In this document: positions 46,001 through 53,700 of the stretch, piece after piece
Numbering within the stretch: position 1 is the first letter of the stretch
Layout: every line of letters starts with the position of its first letter
Assembly (NCBI GenBank): GCA_963680875.1
Contig: OY804579.1
Location: 38,772,397 to 38,836,396, forward strand
Length of the DNA stretch: 64,000 nucleotides
DNA from: Bathymodiolus brooksi
Taxonomy: Eukaryota; Mollusca; Bivalvia; Mytilida; Modiolidae
Reading direction: 5' to 3'
Position numbers and translations under genes: made by a program
The notes under the pieces: generated by a model
What the model saw: only the letters and a program-made list of their open reading frames with translations
What the model was told of the DNA's origin: nothing
The model's database searches: none

Positions 46001-46037
46001 GTGTTGGATCTTTTTTGAGCAACGAGCGTAACGACAT
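39155..46037 (-). CDS. BEN-domain protein, 416 aa, three exons, carried by the large transposon
   Basis: Minus-strand exons are 46037-45927 (37 codons), 43797-43603 (65 codons) and 40099-39155 (314 codons plus stop). All junctions are GT-AG, phase 0. Residues 10-95 resemble the small N-terminal barrel-like module often seen before BEN domains (HFLVKYTIDKKTQIRTRG, ALYEVQWGRAGQVSTALVLG). Then come a basic patch (NNKRRKTVQKK), a Ser/Pro-rich linker, a predicted coiled coil at 217-252 (VIEKKLDQMNKRLTTLERNQ), a Gln/Pro tract at 252-302 and a C-terminal BEN domain at about 317-407 (KLVNRLFPELFGPDHLRTKY, YVLYLHPDVKDPKFYQNIVV). BEN domains bind DNA or chromatin factors. The gene has no stop or frameshift. 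A transposase ORF sits antisense in its second intron. The exact start could differ. Confidence 0.8.
39500..39653 (-). repeat. In-frame 15-bp minisatellite coding for (QQQPP)n
   Basis: Seven tandem QQQPP units flanked by extra Gln and Pro occur in BEN exon 3. On + the unit is GGTGGTTGTTGTT-like. Silent third-base variation among units (GGTGGC, GGTGGT) shows it is not freshly expanded. The length is likely to vary between copies or individuals. Confidence 0.85.
40675..41373. mobile_element. Inverted-repeat element in BEN intron 2
   Basis: The ends are CTGTAGCCCTTTTCACAAAA and the complement CTGTAACCCTTTTCACAAAA. Subterminal GTGTCGTAAGTGTAAAACTA and its inverted relative near 41308-41335 are also present. 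It is 699 bp; a 134-codon open frame inside (40634-41038) has no recognisable similarity and is probably chance. Confidence 0.6.
41041..41200 (+). repeat. Direct repeat inside the large transposon (partner at 44371-44530)
   Basis: The shared blocks are AATACATARACTTGTGTACA, TTCTTCTGTTATATTAATAT, ATTTATTCGTCTTCATG and CCGATAAAATGAATT, in the same order and orientation 3.33 kb apart. The two copies bracket the transposase ORF and BEN exon 2. Confidence 0.65.
42151..43395 (+). CDS. Tc1/mariner-type transposase, intact, DD34E, up to 414 aa
   Basis: It catalyses cut-and-paste transposition at TA sites. An N-terminal helix-turn-helix-like region (MPKVQHRDKLQIVRLYEEGW, residues 36-55, on to about 150) precedes the catalytic core. 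The triad is visible: D192 in IFTDET, D277 in MQDNDPKHTS and E312 in DLNPIEMIW. There are 34 residues between the second and third, the Tc1 spacing. LWGGISKRGATKLL is the usual linker strand. The C-terminus extends about 70 residues beyond the usual end. Methionines 23 and 36 are plausible alternative starts and give more typical lengths. There is no internal stop or frameshift. It is single-exon and antisense within intron 2 of the BEN gene. AATAAA follows at 43544. It is probably the motor of the surrounding 8.66-kb element. Confidence 0.9.
   Translation: MYLERHPCQNLSKSDNSHIYIKMEGDLPNNHSVFRMPKVQHRDKLQIVRLYEEGWKHSSIRRIMAKENGDYTYSNIRYVIDQHCLGNLSPVTTVSTKPPSFKKICQEDIETIQTVLGENCNMSSRDIQRVLQEKNVNTSLTTVRKAIDAAGFVSTKPRYCQLIRDVNKAKRVDFCKELITSDEKFEDVIFTDETSIQLHDNKTVAYRQKDAVAPNHCRPKHALKVHLWGGISKRGATKLLVFDGIMCADFYAPEILGNTLLPFIRKVYPEGHRFMQDNDPKHTSNLAKEFMQVNSINWWKWPSESCDLNPIEMIWNALKRNVSKRSPTTKDQLVQYAMDCWEKEITPATCAKYIDHIYKVAPVVIAVDGRATADLPRKLFPESSEGKGLSYFHSHIQHPCIQQKLNSLISKEFV
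43544..43549 (+). terminator. Candidate polyadenylation signal of the transposase
   Basis: AATAAA 149 nt after the stop codon and 54 nt before the end of the antisense BEN exon 2. The two transcripts are therefore packed closely tail-to-intron. Confidence 0.45.
43603..43797 (-). CDS. BEN gene exon 2
   Basis: It encodes VKVSALYEVQWGRAGQVSTA, then a Lys/Arg-rich segment likely to hold a nuclear localisation signal (NNKRRKTVQKKTTVQDK). The acceptor is TTTTTGTTTTAG and the donor AAG|GTATAC. It ends 208 bp from the stop codon of the antisense transposase. Confidence 0.75.
43900..43980 (-). mobile_element. SINE-B/C tail fragment in BEN intron 1
   Basis: TTTCAACAATATTTCAGCTA and CATGGCGACCAGTTTTAGTG are the reverse of the shared SINE tail; the head is missing. 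Confidence 0.5.
43997..44137. repeat. Near-perfect palindrome, ~55-bp arms
   Basis: The left arm runs TAATTCATGGAAGCCATATG ... ACCACGGGTAGGCCTTTATG. The right arm is its complement with about two mismatches, separated by a ~27-bp loop. It lies in BEN intron 1. Confidence 0.85.
44206..44335. repeat. Second palindrome, ~60-bp arms, sharing the ACCACGGGT core
   Basis: The left arm includes TTTACCACGGGTTTGGACTC and GAAGGACATCATATTAGAAT. The right arm is the complement (ATTCTAATATGACGTCCTTC, GAGTCCAAACCCGTGGTAAA). It shares TTTTTACCACGGGT with the palindrome 70 bp upstream, but the inner arms differ. Confidence 0.85.
44336..45926 (-). other. BEN intron 1, remaining part
   Basis: It contains the second direct repeat (44371-44530) and otherwise AT-rich sequence without recognisable structure. 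GGCAGGACAGTATTTG / GGCAGAACAGTGGACAG near 45320 and 45420 is a short diverged repeat. Confidence 0.4.
45927..46037 (-). CDS. BEN gene exon 1
   Basis: It encodes MSLRSLLKKDPTHFLVKYTI to GLIKTEDE. The donor is GAG|GTATGT, phase 0. It begins about 650 bp inside the right transposon end. Confidence 0.7.
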
Positions 46038-46502
46038 TTTGGAAGGTAGTGTGCGATAAAGAGCCGAAAAGAAGGGAAACTATATATTACGACGATAGGG
46101 CTTCTTGTTAGACCATGGAGTAAAACAATGATTGGCCAAGTAATTAGACATGTATACAATAGAATATTGAGTAAAAAGCATGATTGGTCAAATAATTAGA
46201 CAGGTATCTGAATAGTTTTTGATTGATCTTAATTGGCTTCGTATTAGCTTTCACCCACCTTGAAGCCACAAAAGTTTATTTTTTTTAATTAAAAAATAAT
46301 ACAATACATTGTTTTCTTAACATAATAGATTAAAACAAAAGCAAATATCAGAATTAAAGAACGAAAATATGATGACAGCTTGCACACCTGAAAAAGGAAA
46401 TAATTATTTGTTATGAATCATTCATATTATCAAAAATGATAGTTTTATATACAAATCTCAAGAACATACAAATGTACAAATAAAGGTTAATATCCCATTT
46501 CT

Positions 46503-46657
46503 TTATTTCGCGGCGTTTAATGGTCGATGTCGGTGTTTTGGCGGCGTTTTATAGTAAATCACCGTGTTCGATTTTTCTCGGACATTTCGCGGTGTTAACA
46601 CCGCGTTTTTTTCAAATTTCACCGACATTTTCGTGATTTCACCGACGTCGGGCCAGA
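46503..46657. repeat. Right subterminal repeat zone of the large transposon
   Basis: It mirrors the left zone: TTTCACCGACATTTTCG, GATTTCACCGACGTCGG, CGCGGTGTTAACACCGCG (a perfect 18-bp palindrome) and AAATCACCGTG. It lies between the right TIR and the 5' side of the BEN gene, so it may also act as that gene's promoter region. Confidence 0.6.
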
Positions 46658-47258
46658 GTGATTTCTTGCTAAAACGCGCTGTGCGTGCTGTAGATAAATA
46701 ATAGACTAGTCCAAATATGTGTATTGACTGAGTGTCAAAAGTACGCTTGGACAAAATTGCCAGATGTTTGTCAGTATGAGGGCAAAAAAAACCAGCTGGG
46801 ATAAAACTGCAATATTTTTGTCAGTATGGAGACAGAAAAAAAACCAACCAAAGAACAAAGTTAAGCATATATATTTTAGACACTATAGAATCAGAATCGA
46901 CCACGAGGTTTAAGAATCGATCATCGGATCGTATGATGACGTCCGACTGATTAGTCGATGTTTCCGATGATCGGTACACCACTAATTGATGCCGTGAAAT
47001 TTTCAAATACAATACAGTTATCTCCATTCTAATGTAATCATGTGTATTGCCACACTATTGACAAGACCTGAAGATGATGTAAGCGGTAATCGGCTAAAAT
47101 TCTAAAAATATCTCATGATATTTCAACTGTGGAATTGATACCGTGAAAATTACAGCATTGTCCAATCACAAACCAGGAATATTAAACAACTACATTAGAA
47201 TGAGACATCTGTGACTTGTAGTTGTACTTATTCCTTATAAGTTATATAGTTCAGGAAG

Positions 47259-48532
47259 GTAACAAGACAGTTCGGCACCATGACAGTTCGGTATCAAGAC
47301 AAATCAGTACCAGGACAAATCGGCACCGCATTTTCTTTCAAACAAACGTGAAATGCAATCAAAACATAATTGATTTAAATATTCTTTAAAAGAAGCCATT
47401 ATTAACTCTCTTAATTAAGATCAAAAGCAGTGATCAAATGTTTACAGCTTGTGTTTGCATTGGTGATTGTTTGATCTTTAAACATATAATGAAAAGAAAA
47501 TTACTGTGTATGGATTTTTATTATTTTTAGTCTTTTAGAATCCATACCTTCCTAAAGCATGTGCAAGCCATATTGAGAAAATTTGGAGTAAAAGCCCAGA
47601 AACATGATAAAATGGATGGGGCAGAAAAACTTCTTTCAATTTCACAATGTCAGACGACAGTTGCAAAAAAAAAAAAGTTGTATACCCTACAGTTTAACAG
47701 TATTCAATTGTCTGTCTACATGATCGGGATCTTTTCCGGAACAGACATGATTAAAAAAGTGCCGATTTGTCTAATTGAGGTGCCGATTTGTCTTGGTATA
47801 CCGAAGCGTCCTGGTGCCGATTTGTCCTGCTGCCGAATAGATATGATAACGTAACCCTCAGTCCGCTTTTGCTCCCAGCGAGGGTTACGAATCGGTCCCA
47901 TTCAACGTATGGGAGCAGCACCCGGAGTGATTCACACCGGGCAGTTTTTTGTCCTAATTCCGTTGTAAGTGGTTGGAAAAATTAACTGGGGTGAAAGATA
48001 AATATATTTAGGTAAACCTTGAGGTGTTAAGTAAACGTTGCATCAATCCATGGTAGACTTATATCCATCTGAAAATTTGAATGCATGAAATCTTCTTTCT
48101 GTCCGACATTTTGTTTACAAGTTGCTATTTCACGTGCACTTGCCTCGTTTTGGAGATATCCTTATTTGGATCAATCGTAGTAACACATCATAGGAAAGTT
48201 TTTCATATTTGGCATTCAGATCCATATATGGATAGGCTCCGCCCATCATGAGAGTATACGCAAGGTGCCATGGCGGACAAGAAACAATTTTTGAATACTA
48301 AATCGATCGTGAAGAACACTTATTTCGTATCGCCATTACTTAAAAATTGTAGGGAATAATAAGTTATGACCAGATATGCAAAAAGAAAGTTGAAATATTC
48401 ACTTAACGAAAATTTTAATTTGCTCCCATACGTTGAATGGGACCGATTCGTAACCCTAACTGGAGCACAAGCGGAATGAGGGTTACGTTATCGTATCTAG
48501 AATTCTAGTGCCGAAGTGTCTAGAATTCGTTT
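47259..48532. mobile_element. Repeat with multiple CGGCACC/GACAAATCGG units, interrupted by a MITE
   Basis: The left part (47259-47330) reads ACAGTTCGGCACCATGACAG, GACAAATCAGTACCAGGACA and AATCGGCACC. The right part (47758-47845) reads GTGCCGATTTGTCTAATTGA, GTGCCGATTTGTCTTGG and GTGCCGATTTGTCCTGC, the inverse. Each end thus carries several short direct copies of the same motif. A final fragment follows the nested MITE at about 48493-48532. Confidence 0.6.
47845..48492. mobile_element. MITE with ~72-bp inverted ends
   Basis: The left end is GATAACGTAACCCTCAGTCC with CGAGGGTTACGAATCGGTCC and CATTCAACGTATGGGAGCA. The right end is the complement, CCATACGTTGAATGGGACCG to GAGGGTTACGTTATC. Both ends also contain an internal GGGTTAC/GTAACCC pair. 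It is 648 bp and non-coding. Confidence 0.75.
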
Positions 48533-50251
48533 AGGAATGAGTCCCTGTGAATGAATCATACCATAGGATACCATAGGAACTACAGTGGACGCTGGCTTGT
48601 TGCCACTATGTCCGCCTCTAAATCCACATCATTGATGCGCGATCATATCTGACTGTTGTTTTATTTTAAGCTATATGACTAACAGTTATTATTTGAAATA
48701 TGTCACAAATATCAATATTAAAAAATAATTTTTTAAATAAGTTTTACATGATATAAAGTCAAACACAGAAGTTTAAAAAAGCAGGAAGTGGACTTCAAAA
48801 ACCGAGTCACAATTAAACAAATAAAGCACAACATATTATACAACACTGAACTACACATAAAATCAAAATATTGGATGACGATCATTATTTGACAAAAACT
48901 GCCAATATTGCCCAAAATATTTTCTATTAACATGCTTTTTACCAAATGTAGCTCTTCTCCCCCTCCAAAGCCGGTGCGGGATGATGCCAACTTCCGGCGA
49001 ATTGCTCAAAAATATATTCTCAAACTTGTTACCACTTGACACTATAATAGACGTTTTTATTCTTGCATATTACACGATTCAAATCATGTATCTATATATT
49101 TAATAAAGAAACAAATCTTGAAAGAATAAAAGATAAACAAAGATAATTATATTTGTCTGCTGATATATTTCTCCGCCTTTGAACTATATGGATTTTGACC
49201 TTTTTACCTACTCGCTACAGCTACATCCTTGTTCTTTGTGCTAATTTCCAACTGTCAACATAATAACAATTTATGACAACAAACATCCGTGTTGGGTTTA
49301 GTTAGTCTTTCTATATTCTTGTCATTATGTAACATAACTTTTAACAAGATTCAATCGTACCGACGAATGTCGTTGACACTTGAAAATTGAAGTCTCTATT
49401 TAGTATTTATAAACAGCAGTCCACCATTCAAGGGAAAAGGGGAGGATTATGTTTAACTTTATAAGCAAAATATTGCAAGACAGTGGTATCTGGGTTTTAA
49501 ATGACTTGTCAATGCCATATATTGGGTTGAGTTATTTCTTCAACAATTCTAGAAGGTTATGCCCCTTGAACATGTTTTAATAAAGTGGAAGAATGTTCTT
49601 GTTTTGCCTGTTCGTCAGTTCATTCTTTGAGAGATTTTAATCAAATTTGTACACATTCTGTATATCAACCGTATCATACTTTTTTCCAATCAAGGATCAA
49701 ATCAACAATATTTCTTCTTGGTGATATAGGCCGATATAATTTATCTTTTGTTTTATTTCATATATCTTCAAAATTTGTTTTGTTTTTAGAATGTTACTTA
49801 ATATCACCCAAAATGCACAGATTAAACAGAGCAAAAGACATATCTGTATCACTAAGATTGGTTGATTGATTATTGCCTAACAGCAGTATTTCAAATTTTT
49901 CAGGACGAGAGCAAGTTCAATAATAATATATATAAACTCGATAGAAATGAAGGAAGGAATGGCTCAACCGGGTCAACAACTTTTGACTGCCACTGAAAAA
50001 GAGTGGAGGGTTGGGTAGAGAGCGAAAAATTTAATCTTTTGTAGTGGTACAATGTGTCTACTCTTTTTTCAAAATCTACAAAAGAGGTCTTTAGCATGCA
50101 GGGAGTGTGACACTCTCCAAACAGTTGCCCACTATTGTTCACGGTCAGGCTTTCCATATTATAACCTGACAACCCTACATCAAAAGGGCTCTCCCTATCT
50201 GACTGTCGGAGACACGTTGTGCAGCTTTGTTGATTTGAGCGCTGGGAACCT

Positions 50252-50377
50252 CAATCTAATTAAAATTAGATCTTTGCACTTGCTCCCCATTTTCTGTCAG
50301 TTGTTTATCACACGACAACTAGTAAATATCCAATAGAAAATAGGGAGCCAGTGTGGAGATAAATTTTAATTAGATTG
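50252..50377. mobile_element. Short inverted-repeat MITE
   Basis: The left arm CAATCTAATTAAAATTAGAT, CTTTGCACTTGCTCCCC and the right arm (complement) GGGAGCCAGTGTGGAGAT, TTTTAATTAGATTG fold over about 50 bp each side with some mismatches. Confidence 0.6.
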
Positions 50378-50645
50378 TTTGGCCGAACATGACCGATCAG
50401 AAAATAAGCTGCTTACTCAAATTGTTGTTGTTTTTTTATAATTTGTTTTTTTTTCTGAGTATTTCCAATTTCCCCAGGGATCATGAGATATCTCATTCCA
50501 AATTTTAATACAATGCCCATCGGTTGGATTTGGATCAACTAACATTTTGTTAAGGGTGGCTTGATGTTAAAAAATTGTAGATATGAATTATCATTGCCAA
50601 CTATTACCAAGACAAATCATTTTTTTTTCTGTTTTCAGCTTTACA

Positions 50646-50792
50646 ATGTTGTTTGTTTTACCAAGACTTTGTAGACGACATTTAACTAGTTATGTCCAAA
50701 GACACTTTCGTCAGCTGACCACTGGTATTCCAAATGTATGTATAGTAGGAGCTGGACCGGCTGGATTTTATGCAGCTCAACAAATACTTAAA
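50646..50792 (+). CDS. FDXR: FDXR exon 1
   Basis: It encodes residues 1-49: targeting peptide and FAD-binding GAGPAG. An acceptor-like TTTTCAG ends at 50638, so the start codon sits 7 nt into an exon and a 5'UTR exon is likely upstream. The donor is AAA|GTATGT. An in-frame ATG at 50583 lies before the acceptor and was not chosen. Confidence 0.88.
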
Positions 50793-53700
50793 GTATGTAT
50801 GTAGGACAACCATTGCTACCCTACCTTATACAATCAAAAGTACTGATAATAATTAATTGAAGAAAGAAATTAAATGACATAAATGTGCAAAAAAAACAAC
50901 ATAATTCTTTGAAATTAGTATAAAAAGGGGATTGGGATGTGGTGTTCAGCACAATTTTCCACAATATTTCAGTTATATCGTGGTTGTCAGTTTTATTGGT
51001 GGAGGAAACCAGAGTACCTGGAGAAAACCACTGACCTGCTGCAAGTATAAAAGGAAAACAAGCAAATAATTAAAAACACAATTACTCAAAATAATTAACA
51101 GTTAAATTCAGTAACCCAAAGCATGTAAAGAGAAAACACAACTGTTATATCATGGATGACAGCTTCATTGGTGGAGGAAACTGGAGTACCTAGTGAAAAC
51201 CACAGAACTGCCAAAAGTCACTGACAGACATTATTGCATAATGTTGTATGCATACCTCGCAATGGAAGGGAATCAAATTCACAACTTAAATGACATTGAA
51301 TGTTGTAATGGTTAGCATGCAACCTTGAGGACAGTAGATAATTCGAGCCTCAGGTTGAATAAAACCAAAGACAATAAAATTGGTACTTTGAGCTTTCGGC
51401 ATTTAGGAGAAAGAGATTGGCTGGCTCGGAATCAGAATAATGTGTCTGTGTTGAGCAACATGTTTACCAGTGGATAGTTATTTTAGCACTGTGTGTGTTT
51501 CAGTGTGCTATCACTGTAAATATCCAACCAAGGATGTTACCTTGGTACAAAGCAAACATCATCATCTCATCAATATTTAACATATTCCTGCCATGATATA
51601 GTAAACAAATTTATCACTTGGCATTAAATGATACTCGATCACCCACTTGCCCTCCTATCTGAAATAATATGGAAAGCCATGTGAAAGAAAACCAAACAAT
51701 ATACAATATAAGTTTTATTACAAATCATAGATATATATATGGAAATTTGAATAGCATGAATCTGATATATAAATTGTGGTTTAACTTTATGTTCAGTGAA
51801 TATTGACAAAAATATATTATAAATTTTGTTTTTTTAGGGAAATCCTAATGTAATTGTTGATATATATGAAAGGTTACCTGTCCCATTTGGTTTGGTCAGA
51901 TATGGTGTAGCTCCAGATCACCCAGAGGTCAAGGTTAGTAAAACGCATATATTTTTGGTTTTAAGGAAATCATTATGCAATTGTTGATGGTTTTGGTTGG
52001 TTTATGGTGTTTAATGCCACTTTCAACAATGTTTCAGTTATATCGTGGTGCTCAATTTTATTGGTGGAGGAAACCAGAGAAAACCATGACCTGTCGCAAG
52101 TAACTAACAAGACAAACTTTATCACATAATGTTATTTCAAGTACACCTCGACAATTGTTGATATATATATTAAAACTGGTTATTATCAAGAAAGGGAGAG
52201 TTCTTTTAACTGGTTTAACCCTGCCACATTTTTGTGCCTGTTCCAAACCAGGTCTTGGATTTCCTACATCATATCTTGTCGTCTTTTTTAATGTTCATTG
52301 ATTTAAGGTGAAAGGTGATTGTTCAATTTGTTGATATGGGTGGAATTGTTGACCATTCACTGTTTAAATTTCTTTCCATAATCAAAAATAAATTATCCTT
52401 ATACTAGTACATGTAATTGGACTCTTATATGTAATATTTCTGATTTCACCATCATTCTTTATCATAAATATAAAAATATGTTTAACATTGGAGAAAATGG
52501 ATAATAATACTAAATATTTTCTGATATATTTTATATTTGAATATGATATTTATTTTTCTTTCAACATCATAAAAACAATACAAGGTACTGTTCGTGTTTC
52601 CCACATATTCTAATTATGACCAATTATTAGTAATTTACAATAAACCAATGTTTGGTTATTTTTTATTCATATTTAAGATACAAAACTTCAGATTTATCAG
52701 ACATGAATATATATATATATTTATCCTTGTAATGTCTCCATTTTATAGAATGTAATAAACACATTTACACAGACAGCATTGAAAGACAGGTGTACATTTA
52801 TTGGTAATGTTGCTGTAGGACAAGATATATCAATAGCTGACCTCCAGGGAGCATACTCTGCTGTTGTATTGGTAGGTTTATTTATATTTTTATTATATTA
52901 GGTTCATGTGGGCTTTTGCCATCACATAGTGTATAATCTTCCCCTCGGAAACCACTGGTCCAATTTCATTCAATGGTGGTCTGAATCATCCTTAGGGTGT
53001 CTACTTTCAAAACCTCCATCTAAGATGGCCACAATTACTAAAAATAGAAGTATCTTCAAATGGAGAAAATTGACACTTTTCAAACTACGATGTGCTGAAA
53101 TTTAAACTGTAGATTTATGTTAATAAATTATGTAATAATGTTTGGAGTTTTTCTGTCAAATTTGTAATTTTGAAAATTCACTTGCAGAAATATGCAATAA
53201 AATTGTAGATATCAATTTAGTGTGCACAACACAATCCTGGAATAACCCTCATAAGGTACACTCAATGTCAAAAGATTGGAAAGCCAAATCATTTAAAAGT
53301 CTTTGGGAGAAAGTAAATCAAAGGATAGCCAAAATCGGCTACGGTCACCTATGCCTTAGGAAGGAGAACCTCAAAAGAATGGTTTGAAGATTTCTTCCTC
53401 TGAAACCACTTGGCCAATTTGAACCAAACTTTGCTTGAGTCATCATTAGGTTACTTTCCAAGTTATATTCAGTGACCTTGGCTGCTGTTATTATATATAG
53501 AATATAGGGGGTAAAACACTTTTAGAGCCAATAATGCTAATAAAATATGTAAGATCCCCTCTGAAACCATTGAACCAAGTTAAATCCAAACCTTGCAGGG
53601 ATGGTTCTTGGGTGATTCCCTTTCAACTGATACATCTTAAATTAAAATGAGCTAAGATTTAAATTGTATGTTTATGCTAATGAGTTGTTAAATATTAGGT

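Larger units (their letters stand above)
38032..46690. mobile_element. 8659-bp Tc1/mariner-type transposon carrying a DD34E transposase and a BEN-domain gene
   Basis: The first 33 bases (38032-38064, starting CAGCACGCACAGCGCGTTTT) are repeated perfectly in inverted orientation at 46658-46690. TA flanks both ends (38030-38031, 46691-46692), the Tc1/mariner hallmark. The homologous hAT-like copy at 33209-33730 has the uninterrupted site ATTCCGGAAATTAGATAAAT. Inside lie an intact transposase ORF (42151-43395, +), a three-exon BEN-domain gene (46037-39155, -), a SINE, a MITE and two long palindromes. Both ends have GC-richer subterminal zones with repeated TCGGTGA/TCACCGA motifs. The size far exceeds the 1.3-2.5 kb usual for Tc1/mariner. 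The sequence does not rule out that the transposase ORF arrived separately, but no TIR pair tightly around it was found. Confidence 0.8.
37580..46984. mobile_element. hAT-like element (perfect 8-bp duplication) split by the 8.66-kb transposon
   Basis: It starts TAGTGATGGGAATCGG at 37580 and ends CGGTACACCACTA at 46984. ATTGATGC is duplicated perfectly at 37572-37579 and 46985-46992. Its own sequence is only 37580-38031 plus 46691-46984. The left half is nearly identical to 33209-33650. The insertion of 38032-46690 explains the 9.4-kb footprint. Confidence 0.8.
36675..47034. mobile_element. Outermost foldback element of a nested transposon stack
   Basis: The left arm (36675-36760) starts CATTAAGGAGATAACTGTAT. 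The right arm is the complement of sequence ending ACAGTTATCTCCATTCTAATG at 47034. After removal of the inserted elements the arms match over about 85 bp, including GTTTACTGGC at both inner ends. TA borders both sides. The original element would be only about 190 bp; the rest of this span is later insertions. Confidence 0.65.
47035..50638. other. Region between the transposon stack and the reductase gene
   Basis: It contains the nested inverted elements at 47259-48532 and a small MITE at 50252-50377. No convincing gene was found. The 5'UTR exon(s) and promoter of the reductase probably lie here, since an acceptor directly precedes the start codon exon, but I cannot place them. Confidence 0.5.

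Noticed and set aside
49900..50172. 90-codon minus-strand frame upstream of FDXR
   Set aside because: It has no recognisable motif and overlaps another frame of similar length on the + strand; likely chance.
53142..53387. 81-codon frame in FDXR intron 3
   Set aside because: It lies among degenerate repeat units, has no domain, and adding it to the reductase would break a conserved block.
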